Source: Falsiroseomonas bella
Lineage (GTDB): Bacteria > Pseudomonadota > Alphaproteobacteria > Acetobacterales > Acetobacteraceae
Assembly: GCF_003173615.1 (NCBI RefSeq)
Contig: NZ_QGNA01000002.1
Span: 806,001-870,000, forward strand
DNA: 64,000 nt
Reading direction: 5' to 3'
This document shows, piece by piece, positions 1-9,212 of this stretch. The notes beneath the pieces are model-generated. The model was not told the origin of the DNA. It did no database searches and was given only the letters and a program-made list of their open reading frames with translations. Numbering within the stretch: the stretch's first letter is position 1; each line of letters opens with the position of its first letter. The position numbers were made by a program, and so were the translations under genes.

Positions 1-1
1 G

Positions 2-1153
2 ATCATGGCGGTGACCGGCATCGGCGCCGCCCAGGCCAGCCGCCGCCAGTTCGAGGCGCTCGGCCGGCTTTCCGGCCGCTTCCTCGACCGCATGCGCGGC
101 CTGCCGACGCTGGTGCTGTTCCGCCGGCAGGAGGCCGAGGCCGAGGCGCTGGGACAGGCGGCGGCCGAGCTCAGGGCGCGCACCATGAAGGTGCTGCGCG
201 TCGCCTTCCTCTCCTCCGGCGCGATGGAGCTTCTGGCCGCGGGCGCCATCGCGATGCTCGCGATCCGCCATGCGGCGCAGCTTGGTGCCGGTCACCCGGA
301 CCCGGTGGCGGGCATCTTCTGCCTGCTGCTGGTGCCCGCCTTCTTCGCGCCGCTGCGCAACTTCTCCATGGCCTATCACGAGAAGCTCGCGGCGCGCGGC
401 GCGGCGTCCGAACTGGCGCCGCTGCTCGCCCCGCCCGCCGGGCCGCCGGGCCTGATTCTGGAGGAGATGCCGCGCAAGCTGGTCGTCACCTTCCAGGATG
501 TGCGCCTGACCTACGACCCCGCCCGCCCCCCGGCGCTGGACGGCCTTTCCTTCCGCGTCATGCCCGGGGAGACGCTGGTGCTGTCGGGCGCCTCGGGGGC
601 CGGAAAATCCTCGGTGCTGCGGCTGCTGATGGGCTTCCGCCGCCCTGATTCCGGCCGCATCGCCCTGAACGGCCAGGACGCGACCGCCTTGCGCCCGCCG
701 GAGCTGCGACGGCTTTCGGCCTATGTCGGGCAGCGCGCGCATCTCTTCCGCGGGACGCTGCGCGAAAACATCCGACTTGCCCGCCCCGAGGCGACCGATG
801 CCGAGGTGGAGGAGGCCGCCGAGGCCGCGAAGGTGATGGCCTTCGCCCGCGGCCTGTCGCAGGGCCTGGATACGCTTGTGGGGGAGGGCGGCTTCGGCCT
901 TTCTGGCGGCCAGGCGCAGCGCGTGGCAGTGGCCCGCGCCTTCCTGCGCGACGCGCCGCTGGTGCTGCTGGACGAGCCGACCGCGCATCTCGACCCCGGG
1001 ACGGAGGGCGAGGTGCTGGAAAGCCTGCGCCGCCTCTGCTCCGGCCGCACCGCGATCGTCGCGACGCATTCGCGCGCCGCGCAGCGCATGCTCGGGCGCG
1101 TGCTGGAGATCGAGCAGGGCCGCGCCGCCGGGGCGCGGATGGCGGGCGAATGA
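2..1153 (+). CDS. cydD: CydD, ABC exporter subunit (5'-truncated by window edge)
   Basis: This is the C-terminal two thirds of CydD. CydD forms a heterodimeric inner-membrane ABC exporter with CydC that moves thiols (glutathione/cysteine) to the periplasm and is needed to assemble cytochrome bd oxidase. The reading frame is open to the left edge, and the family is about 550 residues, so about 170 residues are missing. Visible parts are the last membrane helices and then the nucleotide-binding domain. That domain has a Walker A (GASGAGKSS, about residue 195 from the first visible Met), an ABC signature LSGGQAQR (about 300) and a Walker B ending LLLDEPTAHLD. The stop overlaps the next start (ATGA), so CydC is translationally coupled. 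Assignment to CydD rests on family resemblance plus the adjacent second half-exporter; another heterodimeric exporter is possible but less likely. Confidence 0.85.
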   Translation: MMAVTGIGAAQASRRQFEALGRLSGRFLDRMRGLPTLVLFRRQEAEAEALGQAAAELRARTMKVLRVAFLSSGAMELLAAGAIAMLAIRHAAQLGAGHPDPVAGIFCLLLVPAFFAPLRNFSMAYHEKLAARGAASELAPLLAPPAGPPGLILEEMPRKLVVTFQDVRLTYDPARPPALDGLSFRVMPGETLVLSGASGAGKSSVLRLLMGFRRPDSGRIALNGQDATALRPPELRRLSAYVGQRAHLFRGTLRENIRLARPEATDAEVEEAAEAAKVMAFARGLSQGLDTLVGEGGFGLSGGQAQRVAVARAFLRDAPLVLLDEPTAHLDPGTEGEVLESLRRLCSGRTAIVATHSRAAQRMLGRVLEIEQGRAAGARMAGE

Positions 1154-2805
1154 CCGCCGATCTGATCCGCGTGCTTGGCCTCTGGCGCAGCCGAGCGGGC
1201 TGGCTGGTCGCCGGCCTCACCGTCGCCGCCCTGGCCGCGCTGGTCGGCGTGGCGCTGCTGGCGGTGGCGGGGCGCGGCATCGCGCATGCGGTGACGGGTG
1301 CGGCGATCTTCGCCGGCGCCGCGGCCGCGCTGGCCTGGATCTGGCCGATCGCCCTGATGCGGCCGGTGCTGCGCTACCTCGACCGCCTCGTCAGCCACGC
1401 CGCGGCCTTCCGCGCTTTGGCCGATACGCGGGTCTGGTTCTTCCGCCGCCTGGCGGAGCGGCTGCCGGCCGGGCTCGGCTTCCGGCGTGCCGGCGACCTG
1501 CTCGGGCGGCTGGTGTCGGACATCGACGCGCTGGACCGGCTCTATCTCGGCGCCATCGTGCCGGCCGTCGCCGCCGCGGTGGTGGTGCTGGCGATCTTCC
1601 TGCTGCTCGGTGTCGTCGCGCCGGACCTTGCCGTGCTGGTCGCCGCGCCGCTGGCGCTGGCGCTGCTGCTGCCCCCTCTGCTGGCACCCGGCGCGGCGGA
1701 GGCCGGGCAGCGCGTGGCCGCCGCGCAAGGCAGCCTGCGCGCCGCCGTGGTGGACCCGCTGACCGGCATCGAGGACACGCTGGCCGCCGGCGCCGAGCCG
1801 GTCGCCGCCGCGCGGGTCGCCGAGGAAGGCGCGCGGCTCTCCGCCGCGCAGCGCCTGCTCGCCCGCCGCGGCGCCTGGGGCGGGGCGGCCGGCACGGTGC
1901 TGACGCAGGCTGCGATGCTCGGCGCGCTGGGCTATGGCCTCGCCACCGGCCATGAGGGGGTGGCCGGCGCGGTGCTCGGCCTGTTCCTGGCCATCGCGGC
2001 GGCGGAGACGCTCGGGCTGATGCCGCGCGCCGGGGCCGCGCTCGCCGCCGCCGCCGCGAGCGGCCGCCGCCTGTTCGAGGCCGCGGATGCCGCGCCCCCG
2101 GTCGCCGATCCGCAAAAACCCGCACCGCTGCCCGCGGGCCACGCCATCCGCATCGAGGATGTCCACTTCACCTGGAGCACCGACCGCCCGCCGGTCTTCG
2201 ACGGGCTGGAGCTGGACGTGCCGGAGGGCGCGCGCCTCGCGCTGCTCGGCCCGTCCGGCGCCGGCAAGTCAACGCTCGCTTCGCTGCTGCTGAAATTCGC
2301 CGCGCCGCGCACCGGGCGCATCCTGCTCGGCGGGGTGGACATCACGACGCTGAGCGGCGAGCAGCTGCGCAGCCGCATCGTCTGCCTGACGCAGGATGCG
2401 CGGCTGTTCGACGATTCCATCGCCGCCAATCTCCGCCTGGCGCGGCCTGAGGCGACGCCCGCCGAGATGTGGCGCGCGCTCGACGCCGCCGGGATCGGGG
2501 AGGTGGTGCGCAGCCTGCCGGAGGGGCTAGAGACTCGCTGCGGCGAAGCGGGTGCGCGCTTCTCCGGCGGCCAGGCGCGGCGGCTGGCACTCGCGCGCGC
2601 GCTGCTGTCGGATGCGCCGGTCCTGATCCTGGACGAGCCCGCCGCCGGGCTCGACCCGGACACGGAGCGCGCCTTCCTGGAGACGCTGGACGAGGCGACG
2701 GCCGGGCGCACCGTGATCCTGATTGTCCACCGCCTGATCGGAGTGGAGCATCCGACGAAGATTTTGCGTTTGGCCGGCGGGCGGGCGCTCACCGCGATGG
2801 GGTGA
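1150..2805 (+). CDS. cydC: CydC, ABC exporter subunit
   Basis: The 551-residue partner of the preceding CydD; together they form the thiol exporter required for cytochrome bd maturation. The N-terminal half (about residues 1–310) is a hydrophobic six-helix-type membrane domain. The C-terminal half is the ATPase, with Walker A GPSGAGKST, signature FSGGQARR and Walker B LILDEPAAGLD. The ATG overlaps the cydD stop by four bases, giving a tight two-gene unit. Length is normal for CydC. No cydAB is visible in the window; it may lie to the left. Confidence 0.87.
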   Translation: MTADLIRVLGLWRSRAGWLVAGLTVAALAALVGVALLAVAGRGIAHAVTGAAIFAGAAAALAWIWPIALMRPVLRYLDRLVSHAAAFRALADTRVWFFRRLAERLPAGLGFRRAGDLLGRLVSDIDALDRLYLGAIVPAVAAAVVVLAIFLLLGVVAPDLAVLVAAPLALALLLPPLLAPGAAEAGQRVAAAQGSLRAAVVDPLTGIEDTLAAGAEPVAAARVAEEGARLSAAQRLLARRGAWGGAAGTVLTQAAMLGALGYGLATGHEGVAGAVLGLFLAIAAAETLGLMPRAGAALAAAAASGRRLFEAADAAPPVADPQKPAPLPAGHAIRIEDVHFTWSTDRPPVFDGLELDVPEGARLALLGPSGAGKSTLASLLLKFAAPRTGRILLGGVDITTLSGEQLRSRIVCLTQDARLFDDSIAANLRLARPEATPAEMWRALDAAGIGEVVRSLPEGLETRCGEAGARFSGGQARRLALARALLSDAPVLILDEPAAGLDPDTERAFLETLDEATAGRTVILIVHRLIGVEHPTKILRLAGGRALTAMG

Positions 2806-2859
2806 GCGCCGGCTGCCGGCGGAAGCGGGCGCGGAGGCCCGCCGCCGCCGGCGGCAGGA

Positions 2860-3966
2860 TCAGCGGCGATCCTCGAACAGCTCGAGCACGCCGGCGCCGG
2901 GGACTTCCGACATCCAGAAGCCGAGGCTCGCCTTGGTCGGCTTCGTCGGCTGCGGGCGCTGCACCACGACCTCGACGCGCCCGATCTCGCGGCCATTGCT
3001 GTCGGTCAGCGCGGGCTCGACGGCCGCGATCAGCAGCTCCGCCTCCTCCGTCGGCAGCGCATGGACGCGCCCGAGGATGCGGGCCAGCACGCCCATCTTC
3101 GCCCGGCCGCTGGCATCGCCATCGGCCACCTTGATCGCGATTCCGAGGCCGCGGTCGCGCACGCAGGCCAGCAGATAGCCCTCGGCGCCACCCTTCAGCA
3201 GCACGTTGCCGTCGGTGTAGCGGATCATCCGTGCCGTCGGGGAATCCTTGGCCGCGATGTGGTCGGGATAGGCCGCCATGGCGTTCGCCACGCGCCGCAC
3301 CGCCGCCCGGCGCCGCTCCGACACCGCCTGGCCGACGCCGAAGCGGGCCGCCGCCTTGGCCATGGCGCTCATCGGCACGCCGATCGCCGGCAGGCCGCAG
3401 CCATCGCCGCCATGAGGCAGGCTGTCGGCATCGAGGCCGGTGAACTCCGACAGCACGTCGCGATAGAGCCGCTGGGCCGGATGGTCGGGGTTCGCATAGT
3501 CGTGCCCGCCGCCCATGTGCTTCGCCATGCTCAGGAAGCCGCAATGCTTGCCCGAGCAGTTGTTGAAGACGCGCCGGGGGCCGCCATGCGCATAGGCGGC
3601 GGCGATGTCCTCCGCGCCGCGGGGCACGGCCGGGCCGCAGATCAGCGAGTCTTCCGTCATGCCGAGCCGGCCGAGCCAGTCGCCGAGCAGCGCCACCTGG
3701 AAGGGCTGCGCGTGGTGGGAGGCGCAGGCCAGCGCGATATGCTCGTCGGTCAGGCCCAGCGCGTCTGCCGCGCCCGACTCCACCAAAGCGATGGCCTGGA
3801 AGGGCTTGAGGGCCGAGCGCGGCGTGTTCACCCAGCCGGCGCTGCCCCAGGCATGGCGGAGCGTGCCGCCGGTGTCGGCGACGACGACCACGCCGTGATG
3901 GACGCTCTCCATCACCGGGCCGCGCCAGACGCGCGCCAGTTCCACGACTTCGACGCCATTGGGCAT
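2860..3966 (-). CDS. L-asparaginase, zinc-dependent ReAV/AnsA type (PF06089)
   Basis: A predicted cytoplasmic asparaginase of 368 residues that hydrolyses L-asparagine to aspartate and ammonia. It belongs to the Rhizobium etli ReAV-like family, which is unrelated to E. coli asparaginases. The landmarks known from ReAV are present: the Ser-x-x-Lys pair (S51, K54), the CASHH motif with S83, the Cys-x-x-Lys motif (C137, K140) and the second zinc cysteine in DGCGLP (C190). The start at MPNG was chosen because AGGGGA sits six bases upstream; a longer frame upstream reads through arginine-rich non-conserved sequence. The next gene upstream on the same strand ends about 100 bases away, so the two may be co-transcribed. 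Confidence 0.9.
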   Translation of the reverse strand: MPNGVEVVELARVWRGPVMESVHHGVVVVADTGGTLRHAWGSAGWVNTPRSALKPFQAIALVESGAADALGLTDEHIALACASHHAQPFQVALLGDWLGRLGMTEDSLICGPAVPRGAEDIAAAYAHGGPRRVFNNCSGKHCGFLSMAKHMGGGHDYANPDHPAQRLYRDVLSEFTGLDADSLPHGGDGCGLPAIGVPMSAMAKAAARFGVGQAVSERRRAAVRRVANAMAAYPDHIAAKDSPTARMIRYTDGNVLLKGGAEGYLLACVRDRGLGIAIKVADGDASGRAKMGVLARILGRVHALPTEEAELLIAAVEPALTDSNGREIGRVEVVVQRPQPTKPTKASLGFWMSEVPGAGVLELFEDRR

Positions 3967-4063
3967 GGAATGTCCCCTGTAAACACCGCCGGAGGCGGTC
4001 GCTGGTCGGCTCCCCACCCCTCGATAGAGCGCGCGCCGCCCCGCGTCCAGCGATTGCAGGCGT

Positions 4064-5125
4064 TCAGCCTGCGACGAGGGCCGCCACCCGCGCCCCGAAG
4101 GCCTTCGTCCCGAGCGCACCGCCGAGGTCGGGCGTTCGGGTCGCCGGGTCGGCCAGGGCCGCGTCCACCGCCGCGTTGATCGCCGCCGACGCCGCCCCGG
4201 CCGCCTGGTTCCCGCGCTTCTCGGCGTGCCAGTCCAGCAGCATCGCCGCCGAGAGGATCAACGAGGTCGGGTTGGCCTTGTCCTGGCCCTGGATGTCCGG
4301 CGCGCTGCCATGCTGCGCCTGGGCGCAGCACAGCAGGTCGTTCTGGTTCGTGCTGCCCGCGAGGCCGAGCCCGCCCGACAGCTCCGAAGCCAGGTCGGAG
4401 AGGATGTCGGCGTGGAAATTGGTGGCGCAGAGCACGTCGAAGCGCTGGGGGTCGCGCACCAGCAGCGCGGCGCAGGCATCCACGATCACCTCGTCCAGCG
4501 CGACGTCGGGGAAGTCCTTCGCCACCTCCCGCACGCAGCGCAGGAACAGGCCGTCCGTCAGGATGAAGGTGTTGGCCTTGTGGACCGCCGTGACCTTCCC
4601 CCGCCGCCGCCGCGCCAGCAGGAAGGATTCGCGCGCGATGCGGGTCGAGGCATGCGCGGTGATCTTCCGCATGGACATGGCGACATCCGGCGTCGGCATG
4701 AACTCGCCATTGCCCGCATGCATGTTTCGGTCCGGGTAGAAGCCCTCGGTCGCCTCCCGCATGATGACGAGGTCCAGCGGCGCATGGCCGCGGCCGAGGC
4801 CGGGGCGGGTGCGCGCGGGGCGGACATTGGCGAACAGGTCGAGCCCGACGCGGAAGGCCGCCGAGACATTGATCCCGCCCTGGTCGCGCGACGGGTAGTG
4901 CAGGTGGGAGATCGGGCCGAGGATCACCCCGTCGCTCGCCTTCGACGCCTCCATCACCTCCGGCGGCAGCGTCGTGCCGCGGCTCTTCAGCGTCTCGAGC
5001 CCGATCGCATGCGTCTCGAAGGTGAGGCCGAGGCCGAAGCGGGCATCGGCGGCGCGCAGCACGGCCAGCGTGGCGTCGGTGATCTCGGGCCCGATCCCGT
5101 CGCCGGGCAGGACGATGAAGCGCAT
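4064..5125 (-). CDS. Isocitrate/isopropylmalate dehydrogenase family protein
   Basis: A 353-residue NAD(P)-dependent beta-decarboxylating dehydrogenase acting on a 2-hydroxy acid with a 3-carboxylate (3-isopropylmalate, tartrate/malate or homoisocitrate type). The N-terminus has the LPGDGIGPE nucleotide-fold motif. The MREATEGFYPDRN segment (about 122–134) carries the substrate-specificity loop and its catalytic Tyr. Lys183 in VHKAN and the metal-binding aspartates D216, D240 and D244 are all present. It lacks the Arg-rich loop spacing typical of LeuB, and leu genes are not nearby, so the exact substrate is open. The start is the Met that begins the conserved MRFIVLPGDG core; the longer frame upstream is proline/arginine-rich and unlikely. 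Confidence 0.83.
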   Translation of the reverse strand: MRFIVLPGDGIGPEITDATLAVLRAADARFGLGLTFETHAIGLETLKSRGTTLPPEVMEASKASDGVILGPISHLHYPSRDQGGINVSAAFRVGLDLFANVRPARTRPGLGRGHAPLDLVIMREATEGFYPDRNMHAGNGEFMPTPDVAMSMRKITAHASTRIARESFLLARRRRGKVTAVHKANTFILTDGLFLRCVREVAKDFPDVALDEVIVDACAALLVRDPQRFDVLCATNFHADILSDLASELSGGLGLAGSTNQNDLLCCAQAQHGSAPDIQGQDKANPTSLILSAAMLLDWHAEKRGNQAAGAASAAINAAVDAALADPATRTPDLGGALGTKAFGARVAALVAG

Positions 5126-5276
5126 GGTCTGGCGGTTCCTGGGTTTCGGCCGCGATGTGGCACGCCCCGGCGCCGGCGGGGAAGGGGGCGGCGTCTGGCG
5201 CGGCGGTGCGCGAGGGATTACCTCTGGTCGGCAACAAGCCGGCGCCCGCGCGGCGCGGCGCGGATGGAGGGGGGCC

Positions 5277-6608
5277 ATGGGAGCGAGCGCAGGCGGCGGA
5301 CCGCGCCACATCACCGCGGAACAGGCGGCGGCGCTGGTGAAGCCCGGCGACTGGGTGGATTACGGCGCGTCCTTCACGCAGCCCGACGCCTTCGACCGTG
5401 CGCTCGCGGCGCGCAAGGGCGAGTTGTCCGACATCTGGCTGCGCAACTGCCTCAGCCTGAAGCCGCGCGCGGTGCTGGAAGCCGACCCGGATGGCGAGGT
5501 GTTCCGCTGCTTCAACTGGCATTTCTCCGGCTACGACCGGAAGAAGCACGATGCCGGGATCTGCCACTACATCCCGGTCCATCTCGGCGAGATCCCGCAC
5601 TACTACCGCCGCAACATCGACCGCGTGGACGTCGCGGTGCTGAAGGCCGCGCCGCCGGACGAGGATGGCTGCTTCAACCTCGGCCCCAACAGCCTCTGGC
5701 ACCGCGCGGTGATCGAGCGGGCGAAGACCGTGGTGATCGAGGTGTCGTCGCAGATCCCCCCCGCGCGCGGCACCGACAACCGCATCCCCGCGAGCGAGGT
5801 GGACTACGTCATCGAGGGCGATGCCGGCACCACGCCGGAGTTGCCGAATGCGCAGCCGACCGATGTGGACCGCGCGGTGGCACGGCTGATCGCCGAGGAG
5901 ATCGAGGAGGATGCCTGCCTGCAGGTGGGCATCGGCGGCATGCCCAACGCGGTCTGCGCGCTGCTGCTGGAAGGCGGCGCGCGCCGCTTCGGCATCCACA
6001 CGGAGATGCTGAACGACGGCCTGGTGGAGCTCTATCGCGCCGGGCGCGTGGACGGGTCGAAGAAGGCGGTGGATCCGGGGCTGATCACCTACACCTTCGC
6101 GCTCGGCACGCGCGTGCTGTACGACACGGTGCGCGACAACCCGGATTTCCTCTGTCACGCGGTGGACTTCACCAACGATCCCTTCGTGATCGCGCGCAAC
6201 GCGCGCGCCGTGGCGATCAACAACACGACGCAGATCGACCTGCAGGGCCAGGCGGCCTCCGAGAGCGACGGGCACCGCCACATCAGCGGCACCGGCGGCC
6301 AGGCGCAATTCGTGCGCGGCGCCTATGCGTCGGAGGGCGGGAAGAGCTTCATCTGCCTCGCCTCCACCTATGAGCGGAAGGGCGTGCGCAAGAGCCGCAT
6401 CGCGCTGAACCTCACACCCGGCAACGTGGTGACCACGCCGCGGTCGGACATGATGTACGTGGTGACCGAATACGGTATCGCGAATCTGAAGGGCCGGTCG
6501 GTGGCGGAGCGCGCGCAGGCGATCATCGGCCTTGCCCATCCCGACTTCCGGGAGGACCTCGCGCGGCAGGCGCGCGAGGCGGGGCTGCTGCCGCGGTACT
6601 GGCGCTGA
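5277..6608 (+). CDS. Acetyl-CoA hydrolase/transferase family CoA-transferase
   Basis: A 443-residue class I CoA-transferase of the acetyl-CoA hydrolase/4-hydroxybutyrate or butyryl-CoA:acetate CoA-transferase family. These enzymes move CoA between short acyl-CoAs and carboxylates through a glutamyl-CoA thioester. The glycine-rich motif GIGGMPNAV (218–226) is present, and E243 in HTEM is the expected catalytic glutamate. The start is the ATG preceded by GGAGGGGGG; the upstream open frame is shadow sequence. It is divergent from the dehydrogenase gene, with a 150-base gap that must hold both promoters. It ends in TGATG, overlapping the next start by one base. Substrate specificity cannot be read from the sequence. 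Confidence 0.86.
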   Translation: MGASAGGGPRHITAEQAAALVKPGDWVDYGASFTQPDAFDRALAARKGELSDIWLRNCLSLKPRAVLEADPDGEVFRCFNWHFSGYDRKKHDAGICHYIPVHLGEIPHYYRRNIDRVDVAVLKAAPPDEDGCFNLGPNSLWHRAVIERAKTVVIEVSSQIPPARGTDNRIPASEVDYVIEGDAGTTPELPNAQPTDVDRAVARLIAEEIEEDACLQVGIGGMPNAVCALLLEGGARRFGIHTEMLNDGLVELYRAGRVDGSKKAVDPGLITYTFALGTRVLYDTVRDNPDFLCHAVDFTNDPFVIARNARAVAINNTTQIDLQGQAASESDGHRHISGTGGQAQFVRGAYASEGGKSFICLASTYERKGVRKSRIALNLTPGNVVTTPRSDMMYVVTEYGIANLKGRSVAERAQAIIGLAHPDFREDLARQAREAGLLPRYWR

Positions 6609-6946
6609 TGCGCGCGCTGCTCCTCGCGCTGCTGCTGGTCTCGGGCGGCGCCGCGGCGCAGGGGCCGGACAGCACGGCGGCCATCCTGCCGGGCTGCAGG
6701 GCCCATCTGGAAGGGCGGCATGATCGGCTGGAGGCGGAGGGCATCTGCCTCGGCCGCCTCGCCGTGCTGCTGTCCAACCTCGATCTGATCGGCGCCTGCC
6801 CGCCTGCGCGGCCCGAGATCCGGCCGACGCTGCGCATCCTGGTGGACTACATGGAGAAGCGCCCGGAACGCTGGGGCGAGCCCTTCGGCCGCTTCGGCGC
6901 GGAGGCGCTGCGCGCCGCCTGGCCGTGCCCCGCCGCCGGGCGCTGA
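6608..6946 (+). CDS. Small secreted Rap1a/Tai-family-like protein
   Basis: A 112-residue protein with a signal peptide (hydrophobic residues 3–17, cleavage near AAA-QG) and four cysteines (C30, C47, C64, C107). It shows the pattern of the Rap1a/Tai periplasmic immunity fold: GICLG in the middle, a Pro-rich turn, then a helix ending EALRAAWPC. Rap1a proteins neutralise type VI amidase effectors, but single copies without an effector are common in Alphaproteobacteria and may have another role. It is translationally coupled to the CoA-transferase (TGATG), and no toxin gene is adjacent. Confidence 0.6.
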   Translation: MRALLLALLLVSGGAAAQGPDSTAAILPGCRAHLEGRHDRLEAEGICLGRLAVLLSNLDLIGACPPARPEIRPTLRILVDYMEKRPERWGEPFGRFGAEALRAAWPCPAAGR

Positions 6947-6956
6947 CGCAGGCGCG

Positions 6957-7997
6957 CTACCCCAGCGCCTTCGCCACCATCGCGCAGAAGCGCCCGAGCG
7001 CGTCCGGGTCCACCCAGCGCAGCACGGCGACGACCTCGCCCTTCGGCCAGATCCAGGTGTAGTTGCCGCCCGCGCCCTGGGCGAACACGGAATCCCGCGG
7101 CGCCTCGGCCTGCCGCCCGGCGCCGTTCAGCCACCACAGGAAGCCGTAGGAGGGGTTGAGCGGGCAGGGCGCCAGCGACCAGTCGATCCATTCCGCCGGC
7201 ACCACCTGCCTGCCGCCCCATTCGCCGCGCTGCAGCACCAGCCGCCCGACCAGCGCCTGGTCCTCCGCGTGGATGCGCATGCCGCCGCCCCAATGCGTGC
7301 CGCCCGGCACGGAGGGCAGGCGCATCCCGTCCACCTCCACGATTGCGTTGTCATAGGCGTACCAGACCCAGTCCCGGCTGCCGCCGATCGGGTCCATGAT
7401 CCGCTCGGCGAAGATCTCGGGCAGCGGGCGGCGGAAGAGGCGCAGCAGGCAGAGCGAGAGGCGGTTCACCCGCACGTCGTTGTATTCCCAATGCGTCCCC
7501 GGCGCCTGCAGCGGCCGCGCGATGCCCTTCGGCCCCGACCCCTCCCGCGCCAGGTCGCGGCCGCGGTCGATCACGTCGGACTTGCCGAACAGCTCGCCCT
7601 CCCATTCGGAGGTGTTGGTCAGCAGGTGACGCCAGGTGATCCCGGCATTCTGGTCGCTCTCGAAGCCGCCATCCTGGATCTTCTGGCGCACCGGCTCGTC
7701 GAGGTCGGTGATCAGCCTATCTGCCCAGGCGATGCCGGCCAGCAGCGAGAGGTACGACTTCGCCACGCTGAAGGTCATGTCGGCCTGGCGCGTGTCCCCC
7801 CAGCTCGCCAGCCGCTCGCCGCGGCGCTCGATCAGCCCGTTCGGGGCGCCGCGCGCGAAGACCGGGCCGATGACGGCATTGTGTGGCGGCGGGTCGAAAT
7901 GCCCGGATTCGAGATGCGCGCGCAGGTCGCGGGGGAAGGGGCTCTCATGGGCCTCGGCGAAGGCGACCGCCTCGGCCAGTGCGGGATGGTTCGGCAT
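6957..7997 (-). CDS. Serine hydrolase, beta-lactamase/class C family
   Basis: A 346-residue penicillin-binding/beta-lactamase-fold hydrolase. The catalytic Ser-x-x-Lys is S77-V-A-K80 and the Tyr-x-Asn-like element is Y172-N173-D174. A late glycine-rich QGAGGNYT segment fits the third (KTG-like) box. There is no evident signal peptide, suggesting a cytoplasmic esterase or peptidase rather than a true beta-lactamase. The start is the Met at MPNHPALAEA; an upstream frame begins in Arg/Gly-rich sequence with no ribosome site. It converges on the small secreted protein gene with only ten bases between stops. Confidence 0.8.
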   Translation of the reverse strand: MPNHPALAEAVAFAEAHESPFPRDLRAHLESGHFDPPPHNAVIGPVFARGAPNGLIERRGERLASWGDTRQADMTFSVAKSYLSLLAGIAWADRLITDLDEPVRQKIQDGGFESDQNAGITWRHLLTNTSEWEGELFGKSDVIDRGRDLAREGSGPKGIARPLQAPGTHWEYNDVRVNRLSLCLLRLFRRPLPEIFAERIMDPIGGSRDWVWYAYDNAIVEVDGMRLPSVPGGTHWGGGMRIHAEDQALVGRLVLQRGEWGGRQVVPAEWIDWSLAPCPLNPSYGFLWWLNGAGRQAEAPRDSVFAQGAGGNYTWIWPKGEVVAVLRWVDPDALGRFCAMVAKALG

Positions 7998-8095
7998 GGC
8001 GCGCAGCCTGCCCCCGCCGCGCCGCGCGCGTAACCCCCTCCACCAGGCAGGCGAACGCCCCCACATTCACGAAGACAAAGGATGGAGGACGCCTG

Positions 8096-8641
8096 ATGGC
8101 GACGGAAACCGCGACGCTCGGTGGCGGCTGCTTCTGGTGCATCGAGGGCGCGCTGCGCCACCTCGACGGCGTGAGCCGCGCCGAGAGCGGCTATGCGGGG
8201 GGGCATGTGGACAACCCCACCTATGAGCAGGTCTGCGGTAAGAAGACCGGCCATGCGGAGGTGGTGCAGATCGACTTCGACCCCGCCAAGGTCAGCTATG
8301 CCGACCTGCTGCGGATGTTCTTCACCCTGCACGACCCCACCACCAAGGACCGCCAGGGCAACGACATCGGCCCGCAATACCGCAGCATCATCCTGACCCA
8401 TTCGCCGGAGCAGGAGGCGACGGCCCGCGAGGTGATCGCCGAGATCGACGCCTCCGGCATCTGGGGCGCCAGGGCGGTGACCGAGGTGGTGCCGCTCGAC
8501 CGCTTCTGGCCCGGCGAGGCGGAGCACCAGGACTATTTCGCGCGCAACCCCTGGGCGGGCTATTGCCGCGTCATCGTCGCGCCGAAAGTCGCCAAGTTCC
8601 GCAAGACCTTCGCCGACCGCCTGAAGAAGGGAGCCGCCTGA
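8096..8641 (+). CDS. msrA: Peptide-methionine (S)-S-oxide reductase MsrA
   Basis: A 181-residue cytoplasmic repair enzyme that reduces the S-epimer of methionine sulfoxide. The GCFWC signature places the catalytic cysteine at C12 and a second cysteine at C15. Downstream GPQYRS and the E-H-Q-D-Y segment near the C-terminus are typical of MsrA. The start is the ATG six bases after GGAGGAC. The stop overlaps the msrB start by one base (TGATG), so both stereospecific reductases are made together. Confidence 0.95.
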   Translation: MATETATLGGGCFWCIEGALRHLDGVSRAESGYAGGHVDNPTYEQVCGKKTGHAEVVQIDFDPAKVSYADLLRMFFTLHDPTTKDRQGNDIGPQYRSIILTHSPEQEATAREVIAEIDASGIWGARAVTEVVPLDRFWPGEAEHQDYFARNPWAGYCRVIVAPKVAKFRKTFADRLKKGAA

Positions 8642-9072
8642 TGAGTCTTTTCGGCACAAAGGCCAAGGAATCCGAAGAAAAATTCCCGGTGGAGAAGTCC
8701 GAGGCGGAGTGGCGCGCGGAACTGTCGCCGGAAGCCTTCCGCGTGCTGCGCCAGCACGGCACGGAACGCCCCGGCAGCAGCCCGCTGAACCGGGAGAAGC
8801 GGCCGGGCGTCTTCGCCTGCGCCGGCTGCGGCACCCCGCTGTTCGAGGCCTCCACCAAATACGAGAGCGGCACCGGCTGGCCCAGCTTCTGGGCGCCGAT
8901 CGAGGGCGCCGTCGCCACGCGCACCGACCGGTCCTTCTTCATGACCCGCACCGAGGTCCATTGCGCGACCTGCGGCGGGCATCTCGGCCATGTCTTCCCG
9001 GACGGCCCGGCGCCCACCGGCGAGCGCTACTGCATGAACGGCGTCTCCCTGGACTTCCGGCCGGCGGAGTAG
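8641..9072 (+). CDS. msrB: Peptide-methionine (R)-S-oxide reductase MsrB
   Basis: A 143-residue enzyme that reduces the R-epimer of methionine sulfoxide, complementing MsrA. Two CxxC pairs (C60/C63 and C108/C111) are the structural zinc ligands, and C131 in RYCMN is the catalytic residue. The GWPSFW and GGHLGHVFPDG motifs are present. The first 20 residues are charged and variable. It is the second gene of the msrAB operon and is followed by a strong hairpin. Confidence 0.95.
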   Translation: MSLFGTKAKESEEKFPVEKSEAEWRAELSPEAFRVLRQHGTERPGSSPLNREKRPGVFACAGCGTPLFEASTKYESGTGWPSFWAPIEGAVATRTDRSFFMTRTEVHCATCGGHLGHVFPDGPAPTGERYCMNGVSLDFRPAE

Positions 9073-9078
9073 CCGGAA

Positions 9079-9113
9079 GGGCCGCATCCTGCCCCGATGG
9101 GAGGGTGCGGCCC
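9079..9113 (+). terminator. Hairpin terminator after msrAB
   Basis: Seven bases after the msrB stop, GGGCCGCA pairs with TGCGGCCC. The stem extends inward to about 12 pairs with one G·T, and the loop is about 11 bases. No clear T-run follows, which is usual in very GC-rich genomes. Confidence 0.5.
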
Positions 9114-9212
9114 GCCCTGACGCGGAATTTGCCGGCCGGCCATGCCCCGGCCCTGGACAACAAGCCACCGCCTGCCGATTCTCCGCCCCGTTCCGCCCCC
9201 GAGGACACGCCG

